Below, piece by piece: positions 45,840 through 60,407 of a DNA stretch of 64,000 nt. The DNA comes from Guillardia theta CCMP2712 (lineage: Eukaryota > Cryptophyceae > Pyrenomonadales > Geminigeraceae): NCBI RefSeq assembly GCF_000315625.1, contig NW_005434571.1, positions 15,888 through 79,887 on the forward strand, given 5' to 3'. How positions within the stretch are numbered: position 1 is the first letter of the stretch; each line of letters starts with the position of its first letter. The notes beneath the pieces were generated by a model. The model did not search any database and was not told the DNA's origin. It saw only the letters and a program-made list of their open reading frames with translations. Both the position numbers and the translations under genes were made by a program.

Positions 45840-46450
45840 GGCTCCTGTGCCGCCGCGGTACTATATGAGCCGTACTATGATTCCGGGGCCGAACTCAGTA
45901 ATGGCACGGCCGACCGGGACTCGCCGGACTCGGAGGCTCGGAGGCCGCGCTGTCGGGACCGTACGGTACTCACTGAGTCACTCGGAACGCCGCGGGGGCC
46001 GCGCCGAAGTTCGAGTCCCGGAGGCCGGAGTCAAAACTCAGTCAGCGGCAAGCTAGTCTGAATCGACAGCGCGGCGCGGCGGCCGGACTCCCCGGCCCGG
46101 AGTCCCGGATCATGGCCGCCCGCGGCGTTCCAACTGAGTTCACTGTCGGCCACCGTCGGGCCGGGGGGGGCGGGTGACTGGTGACCCACCGTCCGAGCGA
46201 TACCGTGACCGTACGGTACGGTAGTACGGTCGGTGCGGCCGCACGGTCCGGCCGCCTCGGCCGCGGCGGCGCTCAGGCCTGAGCGTCACAGTAGTATGAT
46301 GGCCCCCGCCGGGCCGCCATCACGGTCCGATCACCGTCCGACTCGCCGACGGTCAGTGCCCGGCCGGGCCGCGGAGGCTCATCGGAGGCCCACATCAGTA
46401 CCCGGTGGCTATCATCGCCCGGCCGGGATACCCGGGCCCGGTCGGACGGA
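45840..46450. repeat. GC-rich island 8
   Basis: Typical island vocabulary, including GTACGGTACGGTAGTACGG near 46211 and CCGGGCCCGG near 46432, with a GGTGGGTGCGG tract directly to its right. Confidence 0.75.
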
Positions 46451-48899
46451 CCATACCATTCTGGGGTCTTTTGTGGAAGTTGTAGTCTGGAGGGTGGTGG
46501 GTGCGGAAATGGGGGTCATACGACGATTTTCAGCTATACCTGAAATCTGATTAGTAATATTTCAGGTTCATGTCCAAATCCTGTTTATTAATGGCTTTTT
46601 AAATTTTGAAGCCGGGGCACACGCCTTCCCCCCCCTTCCACGCTTCTCCCTGAGCTTCCCCTCCTCCCTCGGGCCTTGCCTGCCCTTGCAAGTTGTACTC
46701 TTCGCTCTCCATTCTTCAGCTCCCTCAGTCACAACGCTTCTGGATCTCTCTGCTCTCCTCCGAAATTGATTTCCTCCTGAGTTTCATGCCTTACACACGC
46801 TCACGGCCTGTGCAAGGTTGAGTTACAGATAACTGCAACATGGCGCATCTTGACAAGGAAGCTCTTCGTACCGTGCCATACAAGACCGTTGTCAAGCCCT
46901 ACATGGCACTTTGCCAGTAGATCTACCGGGAGAAGGTTTGTTTCGTCGTTTGATGGAAACTAGGAGCGACGAATGCAACAGTGATCGACAGCCTTGGAAT
47001 TTTCTTGCTGCAATGGGTTAAAATGCTGATATGAATAGTCTCAGGCTTATTTTCGGACAGTGACAAAGAACAGAAAGCATGGAAATATTCGATGATTCAA
47101 AGCTCCAACACCTTCGATGGTTGTGACATTTTGAAGTCGAGGGTTTCACTATGCATGACAGTGAGCATTGTTCAATTCAACATTATAATGATAAAAAGAG
47201 CAATATGAATCCATGGAATGTTCACAAAGTTGACGCTGTGATTGAGAGCAATCTCATACACGTAAACATTTTTTTTCCTGTCAGCGTACCGTGATTAACA
47301 TGCGCACTTCAATATGTCTTACTTTCTAGGTTTGCTTCGCGAAGTCCATTGCAGCCAGTGCGCGCAATCTTGAGCCTTCACCGATGGTTAATTTTGTTGA
47401 GAGCTTTCACTTTTTGTGATGTTAGCATACAATCATACCTTCCTTCAGGATTCTTTCATCGTTTCATTAAGGTTTCTTTCATTGCAATCATGTTCAACCG
47501 TAAGCTTAGAGTCCTAATGATGCGTTCCATACATAAAGGAGACATGCACAGAAATGAACCAACAAATGTTTGTGTGAATTTCTTGTAAGGTCAACCGCAT
47601 CATGTATGCATGCTTCTCTATTGTGAAAACCTCTTGTGATTTGCTCAAGTTGTCATTGACAAGCAAAACCAGTGATGTTTAGCATTAGCATTTACAACGC
47701 TAACATGCATCACTATTTGGAAATTGTAAGATGACATGTTTCTTTCCATGATGTGCACGCATGCATACACTCAGGTGTAGACATGAGAAATGACAGTTGA
47801 TGTATTCAATTCAATCCAGTGCTGCAAGCGCATGGTGCAGGATGTAGAACAACACAAGCACAAGCCCACTTCAAGGTGGTATATTTCAGTAAGAATGAAC
47901 GAGATGAAACATCGCAAAGCATTTGCAAGTCTTCATTAGCACTTTGGCGAGAACATGGCGTATCCATGTGAAACTTGAAGTGTCGCCCAACACGACGTCG
48001 GCATTAAGTTCACGCGGGGCAGGAAGAGCCTGGACTTCGGAAGAAAGCGATAGTCCGATGATGCAAGTTGTAGGGCTATCTTACCTAAAGGCCGCTCTGT
48101 GGGAAACTGATTTGAACAAGGATTTTGAACAAGGATGCGAAAAGCCAGCTCTGCTGTGTATCCAAGAAGTGATCAATCTGTCGAACTATCCACAGAATCA
48201 TGATGGTTTTGAATCGCTCTATCGTCATCGAGTCCAAAGCATATGTTCTATCAAGCAATGCAGCAAGTTGCATCACGCCTTTGCAACGTAATTTTGTATC
48301 CACCACACGCTGAATGGTTTTATCACCAGAGTGAGGGATATCGGCTGTCCGTAAATCGAGGCATGCATGCCAGATGGCAACAATTTCATAGTTCTGCTTT
48401 CAATCATGTTAGACTACATCAAGATTCGAAGTCTCTAAGCTTGCATAATCGTATCTAGCGCGTTGGTAAGGTGCCTTCCCCATCGCCTCTTGCCCTGGCC
48501 TGTGGTGTCGCCCTGTGGAGTAGAGGAATAAGACCACCTCTACCTTATTTTTTCCAGCGATTTCATCTGGATTGGGGGTAGGGGGTAGTGATTCAGGTCA
48601 AATAACAATGATTCGAAATTTGGGCTCAGAACCCCCTTCATGGATTTTAAGATGTGGGGTGGGGTAATTTTTGACCACTCGTTACTTCAAATTGAATCGT
48701 AACGGTAACCCAAGAGGAGTCTTTTCGACTTACCCAGTGCTAGCTCAAGTTCGAGGTGACCCGGGAATTCTACAAGTACCGGCCCCCCACCGACCGCAAA
48801 CCAGCTTAATACCCCGCAAAAACCGTGAGGGGTCGGTATCCACCCCTCCCCTGAGAAACGAAATGCAAATATCGTCGATTTGTTAAGAAACGACTTCCA

Positions 48900-49520
48900 C
48901 AAAAGACCCGGGCCAGAATGTACGCCGGGTGTGTAGTAGTGCAACCGTTGAAGTGACTTAAGGGTGGCAATCATTGAATGGCACCCGGACCGAGGCTTTC
49001 GAGTTTCAATGTGACTCAAAGTTATTGAACAGTGGCCCGCCGGACTCCGGGCCGGGCTGCCGGCGCTGGGCGGCCGCCCGGCCGGGCCCGGCGCCCGGCG
49101 GCCCGGCCCGGCGGGGCTGAGAGTTAAAGATCGGTACTACGGTACGACTCCCGGCCCGTTGAATCAAGCCCTCGGCGAGTCACGGCGGCTCATCAGAGGG
49201 CCGCGGCCCGGCCCGCCGGGCCCCCGTTCAACGCCGGGCCCGGAAGTTACTACTGCCACGGTACGGTCACGGTGGTGACTCGCCCGGGGCCGGGTGGAAT
49301 GTACCGGGTCTGAGTGGCACTGTCACTGCCAGACGCCGCCCTCCGGCCGGGAGCCCGGGCCTGGTGGCCGCAGAGTCACGGGCCGATCCGATCGCACCCG
49401 GCGGGCGGATCACCGTGCCCGGTCAGACTCTCCGATCGGGCCCGTGGCTTGCGTGACTCAGTCCGGGCCGGGCCGGACTCTCAACCGGACGGCCGAGCAG
49501 AACGTTAGACAAGTTGAAAC
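48900..49520. repeat. GC-rich island 9
   Basis: Typical island vocabulary. A partial border motif (GAGAGTTAAAGATCGGTACT) lies inside it at about 49120, in the orientation of copy 4. A TACCCC/GGGGTAG tract adjoins on the left. The kinase-fusion gene starts 160 bases beyond it. Confidence 0.7.
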
Positions 49521-49677
49521 GGCACTGGAACCAGCGTCAGTGAAGGTGGCGGCCGCGATGGGGGTGAAGTGAGCGGGGAGGAAGTAAGAGCAGGAGAAGG
49601 ACAAGACACTTCACAAGCAGCATCAAAGACATACGAGAGAGCTCCTGCTCTTGTGCTGCCTTCGATCTTGACCCGCC

Positions 49678-52376
<2,699 letters not shown>

Positions 52377-52480
52377 CATGAGACACTGGGATCCGGAAGC
52401 AAAATAAAAGGTGTTGGAACAAAATTACAATTTGATACAAGAAGAATAAAGAATAAAGAACCCTCTCATCAACTAATAAA

Positions 52481-52536
52481 CATCTCATCTCATCTCATCT
52501 CATCTCATCTCATCTCATCTCATCTCATCTCATCTC
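52481..52536. repeat. (ATCTC)n pentamer array at the IQCH stop codon
   Basis: About eleven copies of ATCTC lie at the 3' end of the IQCH-like gene. On the coding strand it reads TGAGA; the gene's TGA stop (52532..52530) is the first TGA of the array. Confidence 0.95.
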
Positions 52537-55500
52537 GTGTCTGCCTTTTCTTGTTCTTCGACTTCTTGAAACCTTGCGATCCTCTTCTTCACCTCCTGCA
52601 ATTCAAACGTCACGCAAATCCCCTTCAAACTTCCATCCTCTACATCCCCCACCTTCCCCCCTCCCCTCCTTTCCTTCAGATCCTCTGCTCTCCTCCCCCA
52701 TCACTCTCTCCTCTGTCCTCCTCCGCCTCAACTCCCTCCCCTCTCCCTCTTCTCCTCTTCTTTCTCCTCACCTTCATTGTAGCTTTGAAGTTGCTAGCAG
52801 GCGCTAAGAACTTGTCGCTCATCTTGCTGATTCCAAGCTGAGAGTGAATGAAATTGAGGCCCTGAGCCTACAGTCAGCTCCTCCTCTCCTCCTTCTTCCC
52901 TCCTCCTCCTCCTCCTCCTCCTCCTCCTCCTCCTCCTCCCCTCTTGCTCCCGCCCCCCTGCTCCCCCCTCCTCATCCCATTTTTCTCCTCCTGCTCCGTT
53001 TCTTTATCTCCGTCGTCCTCCGTGTGTTGTTCCTCACGCTCTTCCTCACTTCCTTTCTTGTCCTCGCATCTATTCTCACCTCAGAGATCATCTTCAAAGC
53101 ACTCGATGCCTTCGAGCCGACGCAGAGGAGGGCAAGGAAACCTGAGAACCAGTGAGGAGGAGAAGGATGGGAGGAGGAGGAGGAGGATGGGGGGAGGAGG
53201 AGGAGGAGGAGGAGGAGGAGGAGGAGGAGGAGGTAACTGACTTACCAGCAGCAAACGAGTCCACAAGCATGAAGGCAGTTCCAACCTGTTCCTTCAGTGT
53301 TAGCAGCTTCCTCGCCCCCTCCCCCTCTCCCGCCTTCTCTGCCTTACTTTCTCCTCGAGGTCGAAGGNNNNNNNNNNNNNNNNNNNNNNNNNNNNNNNNN
53401 NNNNNNNNNNNNNNNNNNNNNNNNNNNNNNNNNNNNNNNNNNNNNNNNNNNNNNNNNNNNNNNNNNNGCTTCCTGCATTGTTCGACCGAAATTTGGTCTA
53501 AATTTTGTGGGCGATGGGAAGTAACCGCGAGTTCCGGGGGACCATTCTGGTAACCACCATAGATGGGAGACCGTAATGCGAGGCCGTCCCGTGCTCTGTC
53601 AGTCCTGTGCTTTGCAGGGTCAAGAGTCTTCTTGGGGGTAGGGGTAGTAAAAGGAAAATGATGGGGTTATTTGATATCATTTCTTAGTCATTTAGGGGGG
53701 TAGGGGTCTAGGATGGATGAGTACGAGGGGGTACCCAACAGGCGTAGTCTGCGGGAGCCCTTGCATGTGATGGCGGGAAGCGAGGTTGTTCATGACAGAG
53801 GGATGAGAAGAGGAGAAGAATCAGCATGATGAAGTTGGCAGTGACGAAGACGATGAAGATGCTGCGACTAGGATGAAGGGACGGAGAAGGGAGGAGGTGT
53901 AACGACGGGATGCACAGCCTGTAGGACAGGAAATTTGGCGAGGAGATTGACGTCGACGATGACAGCGGGAGAGGAGGACAAGAATTCAGAGAGGGGAGGG
54001 TGTCAGAGACCATGACAAAGATCGAGTAGTTGGTAATGCAGGTGATACTGTAAGCTCTATGCTCAAGTAGAGGGCAGACGTAGGTTGAAGACTCGTAGCA
54101 AAGCAGACACCAATGCATAGTGCCGTTCTGATCTACCTGATTGTAATTATCTGACTCTTCTTCCTCCTTCCACAGCACCTCCTCCTCCTCTTCCTCCTCC
54201 TCCACCACCTCATCTTCCACCACCACCACCTCCCCCTCCTCTCACCGCCCATAGTCGCGGGTATCCTTCTTCGTCTCTGAAAGCCACAAAGTCCACCGAG
54301 ATGTACCCGATGATCCCTTTGTCGGCGCAGACCTGAAGAGAAGGCGATGAGAAGGAAAGAAAAAGTTGGCAGGAGGAAAGGATGATGGAGGAGGGAGGAG
54401 GGAGGAGGGAGAAGGGAGGAGGGAGGAGAAAGGGAGGAGGGAGGAGGGAAGAGGGAAGAAGGAGGAGGGAGGAGAGAAGGGAAGGGAGGAGGGAGGAGGG
54501 AGGAGGGAGGAGGGAGGAGGGAAGAAATTTTCTCTTTCTTCAATCTTTCAGGGAGTTTTCTCACCTTGCCGATAGCTGTGGCTGCAGCGTTCAAGGCTTT
54601 CTTGTTTGCTGATAGCAAAACAATTCAGTCACGAACTCCTCCCACTCCTCCCCTCCCCTCTTCACTTTTCATTCCCTTCCTCTCTCTCCTCTCCTCTCCT
54701 CTCCTCTCCTCTCCTCTCCTCTCCTCTCCCCTATCATGTTCAAAGCAGCTAACCTGTCTGTTGAGGAAAGATTGCACCCATGTAATGATAATCTTGAGTG
54801 AACAGATGGTCATGCGTGGAATGAATAGAAACCTGTAAACAAGTATGTCACCTTCACTCAAGCCCAGCGCTTTTTCATCCTCAACCCACCCCCCTGCCCC
54901 TGCCCCCGCCTTCTGCCCCTGCTCGCCCTCTCTCGCTCTCTCCGTGTTCACCTCTCCGGTGGGCAGGATGAAGAGGTTGACGCAAGGAGAGTCGACTTGC
55001 CCTCCTGCCGCTGCCTCGATGGTCCCACCGACCCGCGTGAACGTTTCTTCGTACGCCTCCCACGTGGGATAGATGTCCTGAGGTTGAAAGGTGAGGAGGA
55101 GAGAAAAAAGGAAGGAGAGGAGAGGAAGAGGAAGAGGAAGAGGAAAAGAGGAGAGGAGAGGAGGAGAGAAGAGAAGAGAAGAGAAGAGGAGAGGAGAGGA
55201 GAGGAGAGGAGAGGAGAGAAGAGCGGAGGAAGAGGAGAGGAGAAGGGCAGCGGAGAAGGAAGAGATCACTGAAGGTGGAAGATGCGGGAGGGGAGAGGAG
55301 AAGGTAGCTGCATGCTCGTAGTGTCACCTTATGTGCTATCTGAGCTCTCTTTGGAAGAATCTGCTCGAGCTCCTCGACTACCTGTGGACAACTTTGTTAG
55401 CTCAAGGTATCCTCTTGTTCAGCCCCCCGCATTTCCCATTCACCCCCTTCGTTTCTTTCTCCTCCTCCTCCTCATCGCTTTCCTTCTACACCTCCTCGCT

Positions 55501-58500
55501 CTCCTCCTCCTCCTCCTCGACACTCTCCTACTCCCCACTCTCCTCCTCTTGGTCACTATCCTCTCCCTCTCCCTCTCCCCTCCCCTCCCCTCCCCTCCCC
55601 TCCCCCTCCTCCTCTCACCTTTCTGAGCGCCGCCTGCTGTTTCTGCGGGTCCATCCACAGGTTGAGGCTCCTTTCCCGCTCTCTCAGCAGGGCCGCGTGA
55701 CTTTGAAGGGCTGAGGTCTCAAGCCAGGCGTGCCCTCTCCCTCCAAACTCATCGTCGATCTGCCGCTTCCCGTCAGTGTCCTCGTCCTTGTCCTGATCCT
55801 TGTCCTGATTCTTCTCCTGATCCTTCTCCTACCTCTCCTTCCTTTCCTCCCTCCTCCTTCCCTTCCCATCTCACTCTTCATCCGTTTCTTTCTTTCTCCA
55901 GCGCCCATCTCTTGACCCATCCACTTCCCCCCCAGCCTTCCTCCTTCTCCTCCAATCAAGTTCTTCTCCTCCTTTGACTCTTCCTCCACTCAGTCTCATT
56001 CTCCTCACCTTGAACAGCCATCTCTGCACGTCTAGTCGCTCGAATATCAGGCGAGCAAGAGCATGCAGAGTTTCTTCTGTGCTGTAAAGATCGTAGGCTC
56101 CAGGAGGAGAGTTCACCTGCCGCTCCGTCATCATCTCCTTCCTCCTCGTCCTCTCCTCCTCTCTTCCTCTGCTCTCTGCCTCCTCCCCTCCCCCCTTTCT
56201 TTCTTCCTCTCCTCTCCTCTCTTCTCCTCTCCTCTCCTCTCCTCTCCTCTCCTCCAACCTTCTCCTCCTCTTCTCCTCCCCCCCCACCCTCCAGCTTCCT
56301 CCTCATTTCATCTGCACCTCTGCGATTGAGAATATTCGGCGAGATCCTGACTTGGAGGAGTAGACGGTGGCAACTTGAGGCTCCGGGGAGAGGAGGGGCA
56401 TGTTGAGACAGCACGCAAGCTAAAGCACGTGTATCAGGAATATGAGCAAAAGGAGGAGAAGGAGGAGGAGGAGAGAAAGGAAGAGAAGGAGAAGGGGGTT
56501 GGAGAGAGAGAAAGACAGAAAAGGAGGAGGAGGAGGAGGAGGACGGCCGTTGATGGATCCGTTTTACCTTCAGATCTTCTGGACCAACTACACCCGGGAT
56601 TATGTATGCGTCCTTCCCCTGTTCAAGATTGTTATGATACCAACATTATCATCTCTATCTCCATAATCAATATTCCCATATATCATCATCACCACCACCA
56701 CCACCAACATCACCATCACCATCACTTCATCAAACCCATTCATACATTCAGTTCGCCATACCTTGGCAAAGTTGATGATCCGCTTCAAGCATCGAGGAGA
56801 GTAGAGGAGGATAGAGGAGATAGAGAAGTGAGAAGGAAATCGATCGTAGTTCTCAGGAAACACAATCTGAAAGTTGAGCATGTCAGAGCATGTTGCCGAG
56901 AAAGCACAGGCAAGGGAGTGGGTGAAAGACAGCAGGGATAGCAAAGAAATGAACTGAAGATAAAAGAGCGGGAAGGGGGTTGGGGGAGGAAAGGACATGG
57001 AGAAGGAGGAGAAAGGGAGAAGTAGTTATAGTGGTAGAAGGAGGAAGAGGAGGAGGAGGAGGACAAGGAGGAGAAGGAAGAGCAGGAGAGAGGAGGAAAT
57101 AGGAGGATAAAGGAGGAAGAGAAGGCGAGTCAGGAGGAAACCTTGAATCGATCATCGGCTGACTCGGTTCCTCGCACTTGCAGGAGCTTGGAGTAGTACT
57201 GAACAACATCCGGGCTGAGAGGGAAGGGAGCAACGTAGATGACCTGGCGGAAGGTGAGGAGGAGAGAAGAGCAGGAGTATGACCCGTAAGGTTGCATGAT
57301 GAGAAGCAGTAAGGCAAGACATCGTGATGAAGAGGAGGGGAAAAGGGGGGAAAGGAGGAAGGGGGGGGGGAGGCGGGGAGGATGATGATGATGAGGAGGA
57401 GGAGAGAGTAGGCGGAACAGGTAGAGAGTGATAAAGAGGGCAAGAAGATGGTTTAAGTCTAAGGAGGGATTGGCAGAGGAGAAGCGAAAAAGAAGGAGAG
57501 AATCAAAGAAAAGGTGGAGGATGAAGAGGAGAAGGAGGAGGAGGAGGAGGAGGAGGGTACCTCGACATCGGGGGAGGAGGACCAGGTGAGCCTGCCCAGC
57601 TGATTGTTCTGCCTGATGGCAAAGTCTTGCACGCTCATCCTCTGAGCCTCCTCGCGGGAGATGGAGGGAACGTGCACGACCACTCGTTTTCTCCTGCTCA
57701 TGTCCTGCCACTGCTGCTGGAGTTTGATGGAGAGCTGCTGAAACTGCGTCTTCCTGTCTTCGATCTTCTCCTCGATGAGCTGAAGGAGGAACGTGGTGAG
57801 AGAGGTTCAAGGTGAGGCGAAGGAAGAGACAACAGGGTGGAGAGGAGGGAAGGAGAATAAGCGGGGAAGACGAGGAGGGAGAGGAAACGAAGGAGAGAAG
57901 AGAGCAGATGAAAACAAGACATGGAGACCCGGCAAGAGGAGAGAAGAAGAGGATGAGGGAGAAATAAACAAAACAGGAGAAGAAGCAGTTGGAATTGTAT
58001 TAAGTGGTACCTTGGTTGCTCGTCGGAACGTGATGATTGTCCTCCATTGTCTTTGTATAATACAACACGACTGCGATATTAACACAATCAGTTTCTCCCC
58101 AACACCAGAAGCAGACAAACAAACCAACAAACAAGGAGGGGGAGGAGGAGGAGGAGGAGAAGGAGGTAAAATCACGAGACAACAGAATGAAGCCTTCAAG
58201 CACCAACACAACGACATGCTCCAACCTTGTATCTGTGCAACGATTGCCGGAACTGCTTGCGGCAGAAATGGCCTCGGTAAACTGACTGCAGCACTAACGA
58301 GGCGCTTCTCTCCTTGTCACTTCCTCGGTATCTTCCTCCCGGAAGCTTGACAAGCTCAAGAACCTGCAAAGACATCACTATCGCAATGATCGGCTGACAC
58401 AAAACGACTGGGGTGTAGAAACCAAAGAGATGAAATCGAAGGATGTTTACGGCATTATGTAAAGAAACACAAGAACACGTCAACAGTCTCTGAGTGTCGC

Positions 58501-60105
58501 AATGGATGTTTGATCTACGAAACAAACAGGTGCAATAGGCATGCTTGGCCAACATAATAGAGTCGTCACTCACTAGTAGATCACGACAGCAAAAACAATA
58601 GAAGAAAGCAACTGAGAAGCAACCTATTCGAATAAATCTCACCTGTTCGAGGTTGACCAAACAATCGAGGAGGTCGTCGTTACTGGGTTCTTTGTAGTCC
58701 AGCTGAGCCAGCAGCGCGACTTTGTTGCCATCGACGTAAGCAAGAGGAACATTGTAGTTGCCAAGGAATCTCTCGAGCCTATCGGAGAGTCCGGTGAGAA
58801 ACAAGGAAAGACAAAGAAAACAAAATACACAGAATCATCAACATCATCAAAAGTGATTCTCATCCCCAACAAAATCATATCGCTCATCCGTCTCCTCTCA
58901 CGTGAACAAGCTCTCCTCCCCCCTCCCCCTCCTCCCCTCCCCCCTCCTCCCCTTCCCCCTCCTCACCTGGAAATAATATCTTGAATCGCTCCCCACATCA
59001 CCGTGTGCTTCCTCTTGTACGACTCAAACTCAGGGGTGGACGAAAGTGTCAATCCTCTCCGTATGATGAACTGATGCAGTGAAAACTCGTCCAGCAGCGT
59101 GTTGTAGTCCCTGGGTGTCCCTCCTCCCTCCTTCTTGTCCCTTCCTCCTCCCATCTCCGGCAAATCTTCATCCCCCCCTTCCTCTCCCGCAGGCGCTATC
59201 GCAACCGAGACCTTGCGTACCTTGGACTCCTCCTGTTCGCCCACTTCCATCTGCACGCTCATGCTCTTGTGCGGCTTCGACCTCATGGACGCGGTGGATC
59301 TAGGGAGCGTGTTCAGATCAACCTGTCTGGCTGAAGAAATCATATCCATCTTCACTCCCGCCAGCGAGAACCCTGTCGGGTTGGTGTACGGCTCCTGCCG
59401 CACGAACTGCTCGTCCCAAGGATGCATCTGTACAGGCCCGCAGAGGACGGGGGCAGGCGTGCGGACGAAGGCAGGAGTGAGATCGACGTACTTGGGTATC
59501 AGTCCCTTGTTGACCAGCTCTGACATGCCCTTATGAATGTCCTTCTGCGTGAGGCGAGGAGGAGGAGCGCTGGGGTCGCGGCGAACAGCAGCAGGAAGGA
59601 CGGTGCCTGGTTCCGACGTCTTGGATCGGATGACACTGCCTGGGACCTTCTTAGGTTGCCTTGGCTTCGGAGGAGGAGGAGCGGCAACGCCAAACCTCTC
59701 CTGCAGGAAGTTTCTTGCTTCGGAGGAGTTGGGCTGCATAATCAGATCCATCTGCCTCTTTGACTGCATCTGCTCCTTAACAGATAGGCGGCGGAGAGAC
59801 GCTGAGTTGGGCCGTGAGGTGGATCTTGACCGCTTGGTGTCCCTGATTGCCGGTAGAGTTGTGTACTGCTCGTTGAAGGCATTGTTCAGCACAACCTCTG
59901 TCTTCAACTTGATGTCGTTCTCAGCTTTGTCGATGAGCTGCTGTAGCAGAGAGATCTTCTTGGTCGCGCTGGCCTCACTGGTGGACGTTGCCGAGAGGTC
60001 TGAGCGCAGTGCTCGCAGATTGTTCTGAACCTCGAGGAGGATCTTCCCAACATCCTCGGCATGATACGAGGTACTCGGCATGGCAGAAAACTTGCCTTCG
60101 AGCAA
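52530..60105 (-). CDS. IQCH: IQCH-like (IQ domain-containing protein H) flagellar protein, interrupted by assembly gap
   Basis: Exons read: 60105..58967, 58778..58643, 58363..58226, 58070..58011, 57779..57561, 57243..57142, 56866..56762, 56612..56568, 56419..56318, 56116..56009, 55759..55619, 55381..55328, 55077..54952, 54832..54754, 54608..54565, 54332..54246, 54136..54011, one running from the gap to 53348, 53285..53246, 53141..53080, 52861..52772 and 52595..52530. About 1,020 residues are visible, close to animal IQCH. Two IQ-like motifs (SLVLQSVYRGHFCRKQFRQ; CIIQRQWRTIITFRRATK) should bind calmodulin. The conserved core includes MSVQDFAIRQNNQLGRLTW, VIYVAPFPLSPDVVQYYSKL and GARRIF-like SGSRRIFSIAE. 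The C-terminus is FDLEEK, GTAFMLVDSFAAG and GLNFIHSQLG. In mammals IQCH is a sperm protein. Many introns are long CT- or GA-rich repeats. Start Met at 60105 or 60081. Confidence 0.88.
53368..53467. other. assembly gap (100 N)
   Basis: Exactly one hundred unknown bases lie within the IQCH-like gene. An exon ending FDLEEK at 53348 begins inside or beyond the gap. To its right (53490-53730) lies GGGGTAGGGG-type island DNA, which probably caused the gap. Confidence 0.99.
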
Positions 60106-60407
60106 GGCTCTTACTCTGACAGTGTCAGCCCTTCTGCTCTACACACACATCGTCCTCTTCCAGCTCCGAGGTACAACATCTCTCTCTCCTATCCTTTCTC
60201 TCCCTCCTCCCTTTCTCCCTCCTCCGGGACGCCCAGCCTCGCCTTCCACCGGCTGCATGCCCCAACGGAAACTGACCGTTGCAAGACCGTTGCACGATTA
60301 TACCAAACCCGCCTCGAATGAAATTCAGGTGGGACCCCCAATTTCATGGCCAATTTGGGGGTGGCTAGACCCCTCCTCCACCCTCCTGCCCAACGGCAGG
60401 GCGGAGC
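60106..60407. promoter_or_regulatory. bidirectional promoter region between IQCH-like and GK/IQ genes
   Basis: About 300 bases separate the two divergent start codons. They contain a tandem pair GACCGTTGCA (60274..60283 and 60285..60294) with one base between, and short CT-rich runs. GTTGC resembles half of an RFX X-box, a ciliary-gene site, but the copies are direct, not inverted, so this is only a suggestion. A shared promoter fits two flagellar-type genes. Confidence 0.45.

Larger units (their letters stand above)
45210..49677. other. long intergenic region with GC-rich islands 8 and 9
   Basis: GC-rich island 8 spans about 45840-46450 and island 9 about 48900-49520. GGGGTAG-type tracts lie beside them (46470-46540; 48530-48900). 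Between, 46560-48480 is ordinary AT-rich DNA with short unsupported frames, including 47923..48291 (122 residues, no domain) and a 26-codon start at 46841. No gene is called. Confidence 0.6.

Noticed and set aside
45990-46030. tRNA-like phrase GTTCGAGTCCCGG
   Set aside because: It resembles a T-loop, but I find no matching acceptor, D or anticodon stems around it. The phrase fits the general island vocabulary.
47923-48291. 122-residue frame
   Set aside because: Ordinary AT-rich context, no motif and no leader. The length is within chance for this composition.
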